The position numbers and the translations under genes are program-made. Below the pieces are notes generated by a model, which was not told the origin of the DNA, made no database searches, and was given only the letters and a program-made list of their open reading frames with translations. A DNA stretch of 64,000 bases from Rhizobium sp. AAP43 (lineage in GTDB: Bacteria > Pseudomonadota > Alphaproteobacteria > Rhizobiales > Rhizobiaceae), in the NCBI RefSeq assembly GCF_001296045.1, contig NZ_LJHS01000004.1, forward strand, positions 62,001 to 126,000. Direction: 5' to 3'. Shown here piece by piece: positions 56,963 to 64,000 of the stretch. Position 1 is the first letter of the stretch. Every line of letters starts with the position of its first letter.

Positions 56963-57574
56963 TCAGCCCGACTTGCCTTTGCGTGACGAGGGGCTTTCGC
57001 TCAGCCTGGAAAACAGCAGATGGTCGCGCCATTCCCCGTTGATCTTGAGATATTCCCGCAAGAGACCTTCCTGCTCGAAACCTGTCTTTTCCAATAGGCG
57101 CAGGCTGTTGACGTTGTCCGGAATACAGGCTGCTTCGATCCGGTGCAACTCGAGCACCTTGAACATATAGGGTATTGCCAGCTCAAGTGCGGCAAACATG
57201 TGGCCTTTGCCCGCATGACACTCGCCCATCCAATATCCGATCATGCAGCTTTGCGCCGCCCCACGCCGGATCAGGCCGATCGTCAATCCGCCGAGAAGAT
57301 CATCGGTCTCAGTCTGGAACAGGAAAAACGGCACGGCCATGCCGGTGATGAATTCCTGTTCGTTGCGGATCACGCGCTGGCGAAAGGCGCGCTCGGTCAT
57401 GTCTTCGGCACGCCAGGTCGGCTCCCAGGGCTGCAGAAAGGCGCGGCTCTCCCGGCGCAGCTTGTGCCACTGATCGAAGTCACGAAAACGGGGAAGTCTG
57501 AGCGTCACCTGACGCCCAGATAGAACCGGTGGCTCCGGCTGCCGCGACAGAAACCGAAAGACCGAGCGCGTCAT
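56963..57574 (-). CDS. GNAT acetyltransferase, RimJ/RimL-like
   Basis: A 203-residue protein. RimJ-type features: SGRQVTLRLPRFRDFDQWHKLRRESRAFLQPWEP, GGLTIGLIRRGAAQSCMIGYWMGECHAGKGHMFAALELAIPYMF (acetyl-CoA loop AGKGHM) and LELHRIEAACIPDNVNSLRLLEKTGFEQEG. It may acetylate the N-terminus of a ribosomal protein. It follows the M16 peptidase by 59 nt and may share its transcript. Confidence 0.9.
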   Translation of the reverse strand: MTRSVFRFLSRQPEPPVLSGRQVTLRLPRFRDFDQWHKLRRESRAFLQPWEPTWRAEDMTERAFRQRVIRNEQEFITGMAVPFFLFQTETDDLLGGLTIGLIRRGAAQSCMIGYWMGECHAGKGHMFAALELAIPYMFKVLELHRIEAACIPDNVNSLRLLEKTGFEQEGLLREYLKINGEWRDHLLFSRLSESPSSRKGKSG

Positions 57575-57633
57575 CGTCTATCCCCGTGGACGCCGGCGGA
57601 AATATCCACCGGCCAAACTTGAGTGCAGCAGGT

Positions 57634-58932
57634 TCAGCCTGCGACCTTGCGGCTTCCCGGCGATGTCGTCGATAGCTGGCCGGCGATCTCGTCAAGCGAC
57701 ACCAGCTGGTCAACCGGGCCGATGGCCGACAGCGTCGGTGCGGTGTCGAAGAACAACCGTCCGGCAAGGTCGGTCAGGCGCTCGGTGGTAATTCCGGCAA
57801 GGCGCTCCATCATTTCCTGGTTCGGAATGGTCCGGCCATAGAGCATCATCTGGCGGGCGATCTGGCCGGCACGTGCGGCCGGGCTTTCCTGGCCCATCAG
57901 AAGCTGCGCCCGGATCTGGGCACGCGAGCGTTCGATTTCCTGCTGGTCGATCGATTGCGACGCTTTGCGCAGCTCCTCGATGATCACAGGCACGAGTTCC
58001 GGCAGATTGTCGCCGCCGGTCGCGGCATGGATGCCGAAGATGCCGGTGTCGGAAAAGCCCCAATGGAAGGCATAGACCGAATAGCAAAGGCCGCGGATCT
58101 CGCGCACTTCCTGGAACAGACGGGACGACATGCCGCCGCCCAGAATATTGGCCAGGATCTGCGAACAGTAGAAGTCACGCATGTGATAGGCCTTGCCCTC
58201 AAAACCGAGCAGGACCTGGGTATCCATGAGGTCGCGTTCTTCACGCGCTTCACCGCCGGTATAGCGGGCAACGTCCATGACGGGCGGCGCGGACGGCTGT
58301 GTCGGCAGCGAGGCAAATCGCTCTTCGACCTGTTTGACGAAGGCGTCATGGTCCACTGCGCCGGCCGCCACGACAAACATGCGGTCGGTTGTGTAATTGC
58401 GTGAAAGATAGCCGCGGATCTGGTCGCTGGTGAAGGAGTTCACCGTATCGGGCGTGCCGAGAATGCTGCGCCCGATCGTCTGGTTCTGGAAGGCGCGTTC
58501 GGAAAAGCGGTCAAAGACGACATCGTCAGGCATGTCGTCGGCAGCCCCGATCTCCTGCAAGATGACATGCTTTTCGCGCGCCAGTTCCTCTTCGTCGAAG
58601 ACGGAATCCGTCAGGATGTCGGTGAGGATGTCGACGGCCAGCGGTACGTCGTCTTTGAGCACGCGGGCGTAATAGGAGGTCGTTTCGGTCGAGGTCGCGG
58701 CATTCAGTTCGCCCCCGACATTCTCGATTTCCTCGGCAATCTGACGGGCAGAGCGTCGGCTGGTCCCCTTGAAGGCCATATGCTCGAGCAGATGCGCGAT
58801 GCCATGCTCGCTCTCCGTCTCGTTGCGTGACCCGGACTTGATCCATGTTCCCAATGCCACACTTTCAAGATGCGGCATGTTTTCTGTAACGACAGTCAAA
58901 CCCGAGGGTAGTCGGGTGCACTCAACACTCAT
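57634..58932 (-). CDS. M16 family zinc metallopeptidase (processing-peptidase-like)
   Basis: A 432-residue peptidase of the mitochondrial processing peptidase class. The inverse zinc motif HxxEH is His47-Glu50-His51 (GIAHLLEHMAFKGTSRR), with the third-ligand Glu likely in the helix LAREKHVILQEIG. The second domain has ALYHM-like AYHMRDFYCSQILANILGGGMSSRLFQEVREIRGLCYSVYAF. Relatives are soluble cytoplasmic or periplasmic peptidases. It starts 20 nt after the thrC stop, in the usual rhizobial thrC-M16 order. Confidence 0.94.
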   Translation of the reverse strand: MSVECTRLPSGLTVVTENMPHLESVALGTWIKSGSRNETESEHGIAHLLEHMAFKGTSRRSARQIAEEIENVGGELNAATSTETTSYYARVLKDDVPLAVDILTDILTDSVFDEEELAREKHVILQEIGAADDMPDDVVFDRFSERAFQNQTIGRSILGTPDTVNSFTSDQIRGYLSRNYTTDRMFVVAAGAVDHDAFVKQVEERFASLPTQPSAPPVMDVARYTGGEAREERDLMDTQVLLGFEGKAYHMRDFYCSQILANILGGGMSSRLFQEVREIRGLCYSVYAFHWGFSDTGIFGIHAATGGDNLPELVPVIIEELRKASQSIDQQEIERSRAQIRAQLLMGQESPAARAGQIARQMMLYGRTIPNQEMMERLAGITTERLTDLAGRLFFDTAPTLSAIGPVDQLVSLDEIAGQLSTTSPGSRKVAG

Positions 58933-58952
58933 GGTCCGTCTTTCTGCGCTTC

Positions 58953-60350
58953 CTACTGGGCGGCACGAGAACGCTTGCCGACGAAATTCTCGACGGTTTT
59001 CAAGTCCGCCGACAGAACCTCGAAGCGCTCCTCCCTATCCATCAGGTCAGCAAGCCATGTCGGAAGCGCGGGGTCAATACCGGAGGCCGATTTTACTGCC
59101 GCCGGGAATTTTGCCGGATGGGCAGTGGCAAGCACAACCATCGGGCTTTGCGGCTTTTCGAACTTCTTCGCGACATGCACGCCGACGGCCGTATGCGGAT
59201 CGAGCAGATAACCAGTCTCGTCAAGCACGGCTCGGATGGTCTTTGCCACTTCTTTTTGTGTCGCGCGGCCGGCGCGGAAATCCTTGCGGATGAATTTGAG
59301 CGCATCCGGCTGGATTTCGAAGGCGCCGGACTGCCTCAATCCTTCCATCGACGAACGGATGGCGGCGGCATCGCGGCCATAGGCTTCAAACAGCAGGCGC
59401 TCGAAATTCGAGGATATCTGGATATCCATCGACGGCGACGTGGTGGCCGACACGCCCTTCATCTCGTAGCGCCCGGTCTTCATCGTGCGGGCGAGAATGT
59501 CGTTGTCGTTCGTCGCAATCACCAGCTTGTCGATCGGCAGGCCCATCTTCTTGGCCACATAGCCGGCAAAGACATCGCCGAAATTGCCGGTCGGAACCGT
59601 GAACGATACCTTGCGGTCCGGCGCCCCGAGTGCCACGGCGGACGTGAAGTAATAGACCACCTGCGCCATGATGCGGGCCCAGTTGATCGAATTGACGCCC
59701 GACAGTTTCACCCGGTCGCGGAAGGCGACATCGTTGAACATCGCCTTCACCAGGTTCTGGCAGTCGTCAAAATTGCCTTCGACGGCGATCGAGTGAACAT
59801 TGGCTTCCTTCGAGGTGGTCATCTGGCGCTGCTGCACCGGTGAAACCTTGCCATGCGGGAAGAAGATAAAGATGTCGGTGCGCGCGCGGCCAGCAAAGGC
59901 GTCGATCGCCGCCCCGCCCGTATCGCCGGAGGTCGCGCCGACAATGGTGGCGCGCTCACCCCGGGTTTCCAGCACATGGTCCATCAGCCGCGCGAGCAGT
60001 TGCATGGCGACATCCTTGAAAGCCAGCGTGGTGCCGTGGAAAAGCTCGAGCACGAAGGAATTGGCCCCCGTCTGCACAAGCGGTGCCACGGCCGGATGCT
60101 TGAACGTGGCATAGGCCTCGTCAATCATGCTGCGGAAGAGGGAAGGCTCGATCTCGCCATTGGTAAAGGGCAGGAGCACCTCGAAGGCGACGTCCTGATA
60201 GCTTTTGCCACGCAGGCCGCGGATCGCCTTTTTCGACATCTGTGGCCATTCACGCGGCACATAAAGGCCGCCGTCGCGGGCAAGCCCTGCCAGAAGCGCG
60301 TCACAAAAGCCGAGGCTCGGGGCCTCTCCGCGGGTCGAGATGTATTCCAC
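58953..60350 (-). CDS. thrC: Threonine synthase
   Basis: A 465-residue PLP enzyme converting phosphohomoserine to threonine. PLP lysine is Lys112 in FHGTTLAFKDVAMQLL; phosphate-binding GATSGDTGGAAIDAFAGR and FTVPTGNFGDVFAGYVAKKMG are present. The length and N-terminus (MEYISTRGEAPSLGFCDALLAGLARDGGLYVP) match class ThrC of rhizobia and yeast. Start is GTG with GAGGATAAGC upstream. Substrate comes from thrB in this window. Confidence 0.96.
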   Translation of the reverse strand: MEYISTRGEAPSLGFCDALLAGLARDGGLYVPREWPQMSKKAIRGLRGKSYQDVAFEVLLPFTNGEIEPSLFRSMIDEAYATFKHPAVAPLVQTGANSFVLELFHGTTLAFKDVAMQLLARLMDHVLETRGERATIVGATSGDTGGAAIDAFAGRARTDIFIFFPHGKVSPVQQRQMTTSKEANVHSIAVEGNFDDCQNLVKAMFNDVAFRDRVKLSGVNSINWARIMAQVVYYFTSAVALGAPDRKVSFTVPTGNFGDVFAGYVAKKMGLPIDKLVIATNDNDILARTMKTGRYEMKGVSATTSPSMDIQISSNFERLLFEAYGRDAAAIRSSMEGLRQSGAFEIQPDALKFIRKDFRAGRATQKEVAKTIRAVLDETGYLLDPHTAVGVHVAKKFEKPQSPMVVLATAHPAKFPAAVKSASGIDPALPTWLADLMDREERFEVLSADLKTVENFVGKRSRAAQ

Positions 60351-60664
60351 GTCGCTTATCCTCGAAGTTGAACAGTCGCAGCCGATGTCCAGAAGAACCT
60401 ATGGCGTTTCCGATAAAGAGGTTTGCCGTTTTGCGCCAGTCCGGTCCGTTGAATTTCGCAAGCCGGCGCATTGTGTTTTTCGCGGCGCGAAGGGCGGTGC
60501 GTACCACTCTCTTGCGCGCAATCGAAAATCCACGCAAATTGCCGGCAACCCAATCGATTTTTCGCCGCACCGCTGCTATAGACCATCGGCGCCGGGCGTG
60601 AAAACCCGTGAATTGGACTGTTTTTCCGGCCTTGCGAGGCCGAGCATGCGGAAGGTGGAGTCTG
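60351..60664. other. Intergenic region, 314 nt
   Basis: Divergent promoter region of thrC and the lipoprotein gene. I see no gene and no clear operator. A short hairpin GGCCT-TGCG-AGGCC (60632-60645) sits just before the lipoprotein ribosome binding site. Confidence 0.5.
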
Positions 60665-61243
60665 GTGTCCCTAGTCATGTCGCGCGGTGTTCTGGCCGTT
60701 TCGCTCCTGATGGCTCTCGCCGGTTGCAATACCGGTAATCCCGTATCCGGCCTCATGGGCCAGTCGGCACCTCAGCCGGCCGCTCCGGCCGCGACCGCTG
60801 CCGCCCCAGTTGGCTCCGATGCTTTCGTCCAGGGTTTCTGCCCGCAGGTTGCGCTTCGCGACGGCACGACCGTTCACCGCGTCTATGCGCGTGGCAAGGA
60901 CAATGATCCGACCCAGGTGGTCTACCAGGCCTCGATTGCCGATACGACGCGCTCCTGCTCACGCACCGAAGCCACGCTGACCGTGAATGTGCTCGCCCAG
61001 GGCCGTCTGGTTTCGGGCCCGCAGGGCACGGCCGGCACGATCAACCTTCCGGTCCGCATCACCGTCATCGATGGCGATCAGCAGGTTTATTCCGAGATCG
61101 AGCCATTCAGCGTCACCATTGCCGACGTCAACCAGCCGACCCAGTTCATCTACAGCCGCGCCGTCACCGTTCCCGGCAATGTCTCTGGCCTGACCCGCGT
61201 CCATATCGGCTTTGACGACGGCAAGGCGAAGAAGAAAAAATAA
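60665..61243 (+). CDS. Hypothetical lipoprotein
   Basis: A 192-residue lipoprotein: signal MSLVMSRGVLAVSLLMALAGC with lipobox ALAGC, an Ala/Pro-rich spacer (APQPAAPAATAAAP), then a beta-rich domain with FVQGFCPQVALRDGTTVHRVYARG, CSRTEATLTVNVLAQGRLVSG and TVIDGDQQVYSEIEPFSVTIA, ending in KAKKKK. Family not recognised; the sequence type recurs in Rhizobiales. GTG 60665 has AAGGTGGAG upstream; ATG 60677 is the alternative. Confidence 0.82.
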   Translation: MSLVMSRGVLAVSLLMALAGCNTGNPVSGLMGQSAPQPAAPAATAAAPVGSDAFVQGFCPQVALRDGTTVHRVYARGKDNDPTQVVYQASIADTTRSCSRTEATLTVNVLAQGRLVSGPQGTAGTINLPVRITVIDGDQQVYSEIEPFSVTIADVNQPTQFIYSRAVTVPGNVSGLTRVHIGFDDGKAKKKK

Positions 61244-61272
61244 GGCATTTCGAATCGCCGGATGCGTCAGGG

Positions 61273-61866
61273 TCAGCCCCGCCGCGTCAACGCTACAAGA
61301 TAACGCACCGGCAGCGTCGAGCGATTGGCAAAGACGCAATCGACCGGCGCCCCGAGTTGCAGGCAGTCGCCGGCTTTAAGCTGATGCCGCCGCTCGCCCT
61401 CGATGAAATCGAGGTCTCCATCGATGACCCAGATCTGCTGGTGCTGGAAACTGAAGGCGGAAGCCGGATACGGCACCTCGACATCCGCCGGAAGCACGAC
61501 CTCCAGCAATTCCAGATGACCGCCGTTACCAGGTGAGAGGGTGCGCCGCGTATAGCCGGTAGCGGGATCGGTCCAGACTGGTTGGCTCGCATGGCGCACC
61601 AGCCGCTCGGCATCGCGCTCCGCCAGTGCCAGAAGTGCCGACAGCGGCAGGCCGAAGGCGCCGGAAAGTCGCCCGAGCACCGTTGCCGTCGGACTCGCTT
61701 CCACCCGCTCCACCTTGCTGATCATGGCCTTGGAAACACCGGACCGCGTCGCAAGCTCGGAGAGGGACCAGCCGCGCTGTTCGCGCTCCAGCCGGATGCG
61801 CGCAGCAATGGCGCGGCCCTGGCCCCCGTCATCCGCATCTACGCCTGCCTCTTCCTTGTCCGCCAT
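61273..61866 (-). CDS. XRE regulator with C-terminal cupin domain
   Basis: A 197-residue regulator. N-terminal HTH (RLEREQRGWSLSELATRSGVSKAMISKVERVEASPT, about 25-60) and C-terminal cupin (LSPGNGGHLELLEVVLPADVEVPYPASAF ... QIWVIDGDLDFIEGERRHQLKAGDCLQLGAP, about 105-190). XRE-cupin proteins often sense small molecules and repress adjacent catabolic genes. ATG 61866 follows AGAGGG. Divergent from the flavin monooxygenase, with two inverted repeats between. Confidence 0.92.
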   Translation of the reverse strand: MADKEEAGVDADDGGQGRAIAARIRLEREQRGWSLSELATRSGVSKAMISKVERVEASPTATVLGRLSGAFGLPLSALLALAERDAERLVRHASQPVWTDPATGYTRRTLSPGNGGHLELLEVVLPADVEVPYPASAFSFQHQQIWVIDGDLDFIEGERRHQLKAGDCLQLGAPVDCVFANRSTLPVRYLVALTRRG

Positions 61867-61894
61867 CCAATCCCTCTTGCCAAACTGCAAAGAC

Positions 61895-61916
61895 TTCGTC
61901 TTCTATAGTGGACGAA
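61895..61916. promoter_or_regulatory. Inverted repeat in the regulator-monooxygenase junction
   Basis: TTCGTC (61895-61900) and GACGAA (61911-61916) form perfect 6-bp arms around 10 nt that include TATAGT, a possible plus-strand -10 box. Candidate operator for the XRE-cupin protein. Confidence 0.4.
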
Positions 61917-61930
61917 AGAATACGATAGGG

Positions 61931-61951
61931 GATGACTTCAGGCAAGTCATC
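61931..61951. promoter_or_regulatory. Perfect 8-bp palindrome before the monooxygenase gene
   Basis: GATGACTT and AAGTCATC around CAGGC, 31 nt upstream of the GTG. Either an operator for the adjacent XRE-cupin regulator or a leader hairpin. Confidence 0.5.
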
Positions 61952-61982
61952 GATCCCACCACCTCGAACGGGAGCGCTGTCC

Positions 61983-63347
61983 GTGCCACGCCAGATCCAT
62001 TTCAATGCCTTCGACATGAATTGCATCGGCCATATCCAGCAGGGCCTCTGGGCCCATCCGCGCGACCGCTCGATGGAGTATAACCGGCTTGGCTACTGGA
62101 CCGACTATGCAAAGCGGCTGGAAAAGGGCCTGTTCGACGGCATCTTCTTTGCCGATGTCGTCGGCATCTACGATGTGCTGAGCGGAAGTCCGGCACCCGC
62201 CCTGCGCGGCGCGGTGCAGGTGCCGGTCAATGACCCGATGATGCTGGTGCCGGCCATGGCCTCGGTCACCAGCCATCTCGGTTTTGGCGTCACCGCCAAC
62301 CTCACCTATGAACAGCCCTTCCTCTTTGCCCGCCGCATGGCCACGCTCGATCACCTGACGGGCGGACGGATCGGCTGGAACATTGTTACCGGCTATCTCG
62401 ACAGTGCGGCCCGCGCCATCGGGCTGGATGGCATGATGGCCCATGACGATCGCTATGATCTGGCCGATGAATACATGGAGGTCGTCTACAAGCTCTGGGA
62501 GGGCAGCTGGGAAGATGATGCCGTGGTCGCAGACCGCGCCGCCCATCTCTATGCTGATCCCACCAAGGTCCACGCCGTCCACCATCATGGACGGCAATAC
62601 CGTGTTGATGCGGTGCATCTGAGCGAACCCTCGCCGCAGCGAAGCCCTGTGCTCTATCAGGCCGGATCTTCGCCGCGTGGCCGGCATTTCGCCGCGACCC
62701 ATGCCGAATGCGTCTTCGTCAACGGCCAGAAGAAGGACGGCGTGCGCGAGATCGTCGGCGATATCCGCGCCCGCGCTGAAGCACTCGGCCGAAGCGGGGA
62801 TGACATCAAGGTCTTTCTCGGCGCGACCATCGTCACCGGGCGAACCGACAAGGAAGCCCGCGACAAGTTTGAAGACTATCGCCGCTATGTGAGTTCCGAG
62901 GCGGCACTCACCCACGCGGCCGCCTCCATGGGCATTGATTTCGACAAGTTCGATCTGGATGAGCCTGTCGAAACGGCCAAGAGCCAGGCGATCACCTCCA
63001 ACATCAAGGCCATGGACCGCGCCGCCGGGCCGCAGTGGACCAAGCGCAAGCTGCTTGAGCAGATGGTGCTCGGCAGCCGCCAGCCGCCGCTGGTCGCCTC
63101 CGCCGATCAGGTGGTCGACTGGCTGGTCGACTGGGTGGAGGATACCGGCGTCGATGGCTTCAACCTGTCGCGTACGGTGGTCCCGGAATGCTTCGATGAC
63201 ATCATTGAACTCGTCATCCCCCGTCTGCAGGAAAAGGGTCTCTATAAGACCGCCTATGCCGAAGGCCCGCTGCGCCAGAAACTCTTCGGCGCACCGCGCC
63301 TGCCGCAAAGCCATATTGCCGCCAGCCATCGGGTGCGTCGTGGCTGA
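61983..63347 (+). CDS. FMNH2-dependent (LLM class) monooxygenase, NtaA/SnaA/DszA type
   Basis: A 454-residue TIM-barrel flavin monooxygenase. N-terminus VPRQIHFNAFDMNCIGHIQQGLW, then SMEYNRLGYWTDYAKRLEKGLFDGIFFADVVGIYDVL, ATLDHLTGGRIGWNIVTGYLDSAARAIGLD, YQAGSSPRGRHFAATHAECVFVNG and NLSRTVVPECFDDIIELVIPRLQEKG. Family members oxidise nitrilotriacetate, sulfur heterocycles or amines using reduced flavin supplied by a reductase, which is not seen here. GTG 61983 matches the family N-terminus and has GGGAG upstream; an ATG 51 nt earlier is unlikely. Overlaps the following MFS gene by 8 nt. Confidence 0.92.
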   Translation: MPRQIHFNAFDMNCIGHIQQGLWAHPRDRSMEYNRLGYWTDYAKRLEKGLFDGIFFADVVGIYDVLSGSPAPALRGAVQVPVNDPMMLVPAMASVTSHLGFGVTANLTYEQPFLFARRMATLDHLTGGRIGWNIVTGYLDSAARAIGLDGMMAHDDRYDLADEYMEVVYKLWEGSWEDDAVVADRAAHLYADPTKVHAVHHHGRQYRVDAVHLSEPSPQRSPVLYQAGSSPRGRHFAATHAECVFVNGQKKDGVREIVGDIRARAEALGRSGDDIKVFLGATIVTGRTDKEARDKFEDYRRYVSSEAALTHAAASMGIDFDKFDLDEPVETAKSQAITSNIKAMDRAAGPQWTKRKLLEQMVLGSRQPPLVASADQVVDWLVDWVEDTGVDGFNLSRTVVPECFDDIIELVIPRLQEKGLYKTAYAEGPLRQKLFGAPRLPQSHIAASHRVRRG

Positions 63348-64000
63348 AGGAACGGGCGCGCTTCGTCACCTGTCGATCCTGTGCCTCGCCGTCGTCCTCT
63401 CGATGACCGCCTGGTTTTCCGCAACGGCCATCGGTCCGGACCTCGTGCGTCTCTGGTCGCTCTCACCGGCCATGTCCGGCTGGCTGACCAATGGCGTGCA
63501 GATCGGATTCGTCACCGGTGCACTCCTGTCGAGCTTCGTCAATCTGCCGGACATCGTCCGCCTCAACCGCCTGATGGCGATGGCAGCACTGGTTGCTGCC
63601 ATCGCCAATGCCGCTCTTCTCCTGTCGCCGTCGCCAGAACTCGCGCTCGCCAGCCGCATCCTGACAGGCATGGCGCTAGCCGGCATCTATCCGCCGGCGA
63701 TGAAGCTGACCGCCACCTGGTTCGTTCGAGGCCGGGGGCTGGCGCTCGCTGCCGTGATAGCAGCGCTGACGGCTGGATCGGCCCTGCCGCATCTGACGCG
63801 GGCCTTTGCCGGGGCAATCGACTGGCAGGTCGTCGTTACCTTATCCAGCCTTGCGCTGGTCGCGGCCGCCGTGCTCTTCGCAACCTTGGTCCGCGAGGGG
63901 CCTTACCCCTTTTCCCGCGCTGTCTTTCGCCTCGGCCAGATCCGCGAAGTGATGACGGATCGCAAGCTGCTCCTGGCCAATCTCGGCTATTTCGGTCACA
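63340..64000 (+). CDS. MFS transporter, 3' end outside window
   Basis: Open frame from GTG 63340 (VAEGTGALRHLSILCLAVVL) to the window end, about 220 residues. Hydrophobic segments include ILCLAVVLSMTAWFSATAIG, GWLTNGVQIGFVTGALLSSF and LMAMAALVAAIANAALLL. MFS features are the TM2-3 loop region VNLPDIVRLNRLM and TM5-type RILTGMALAGIYPPAMKLTATWFVRGRGLALA. Overlap with the monooxygenase stop suggests one operon, the transporter perhaps handling the same substrate or product. Confidence 0.85.
   Translation, partial: MAEGTGALRHLSILCLAVVLSMTAWFSATAIGPDLVRLWSLSPAMSGWLTNGVQIGFVTGALLSSFVNLPDIVRLNRLMAMAALVAAIANAALLLSPSPELALASRILTGMALAGIYPPAMKLTATWFVRGRGLALAAVIAALTAGSALPHLTRAFAGAIDWQVVVTLSSLALVAAAVLFATLVREGPYPFSRAVFRLGQIREVMTDRKLLLANLGYFGH

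Overview
The window reads as a chromosome segment of a member of the Rhizobiaceae (Agrobacterium/Rhizobium group). This is inferred from gene content and order, not from a database search. Supporting signs are the cox block ctaC-ctaD-ctaB-small ORF-ctaG-ctaE followed by DUF983 and surf1, the ispH-thrB-rnhA run, the thrC-M16 peptidase-GNAT-GGDEF/EAL run, a rhizobial-type flagellin N-terminus, bioMNY, RibB with a cysteine-free RibA-like half, and promoters matching the alphaproteobacterial EcfG consensus. GC is high throughout and genes are tightly packed. I see no rRNA, tRNA, CRISPR array, insertion sequence or prophage.

Layout. 1-2.7 kb: a 5'-truncated exported protein, an MFS transporter with a YkgJ-type cysteine protein, and a HigB/HigA-like toxin-antitoxin pair arranged tail to tail with a perfect 12-bp operator palindrome. 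2.7-14.4 kb: dxs, pirin, a T5SS-repeat autotransporter, a TAXI-type TRAP transporter (DUF1850 protein, fused permease, binding protein), xseB, an HDAC-family deacetylase and a hotdog thioesterase. 14.4-23.3 kb: a soluble PAS-PAS chemoreceptor, the biotin uptake ECF genes bioM-bioN-bioY, a manganese catalase behind an EcfG-like promoter, a YcaQ/AlkX-like glycosylase, a GNAT, an Xre-RES toxin-antitoxin operon, and a lone flagellin. 23.3-35 kb: ribBX, aroC, a large GGDEF-EAL protein, a DUF1344 protein, a phosphatase, fabI, a DnaJ-like protein, a lipoprotein, pdxH and a polysaccharide deacetylase.

35.5-54 kb: a D,D-carboxypeptidase with a SPOR domain, a VOC protein, tldD, an IalB-like protein, the complete aa3 cytochrome oxidase operon preceded by a perfect FNR/FixK box, surf1, ispH, a second GGDEF-EAL protein, thrB, rnhA, a Dabb protein, a peroxiredoxin, a DsbD N-domain protein and YqgE. 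54-64 kb: a third GGDEF-EAL membrane protein, a GNAT, an M16 peptidase, thrC, a lipoprotein, an XRE-cupin regulator divergent from a flavin monooxygenase, and an MFS gene cut by the window end.

Most of the window is core metabolism. The parts worth a second look are the accessory inserts and their control sites: the convergent toxin-antitoxin pair, the Xre-RES operator, the lone flagellin with a hairpin abutting its start codon, the two EcfG-like promoters, the anaerobox at ctaC and the palindromes at the XRE-cupin/monooxygenase junction. Start codons were moved downstream of the longest reading frame wherever a ribosome binding site, signal peptide or family N-terminus supported it.
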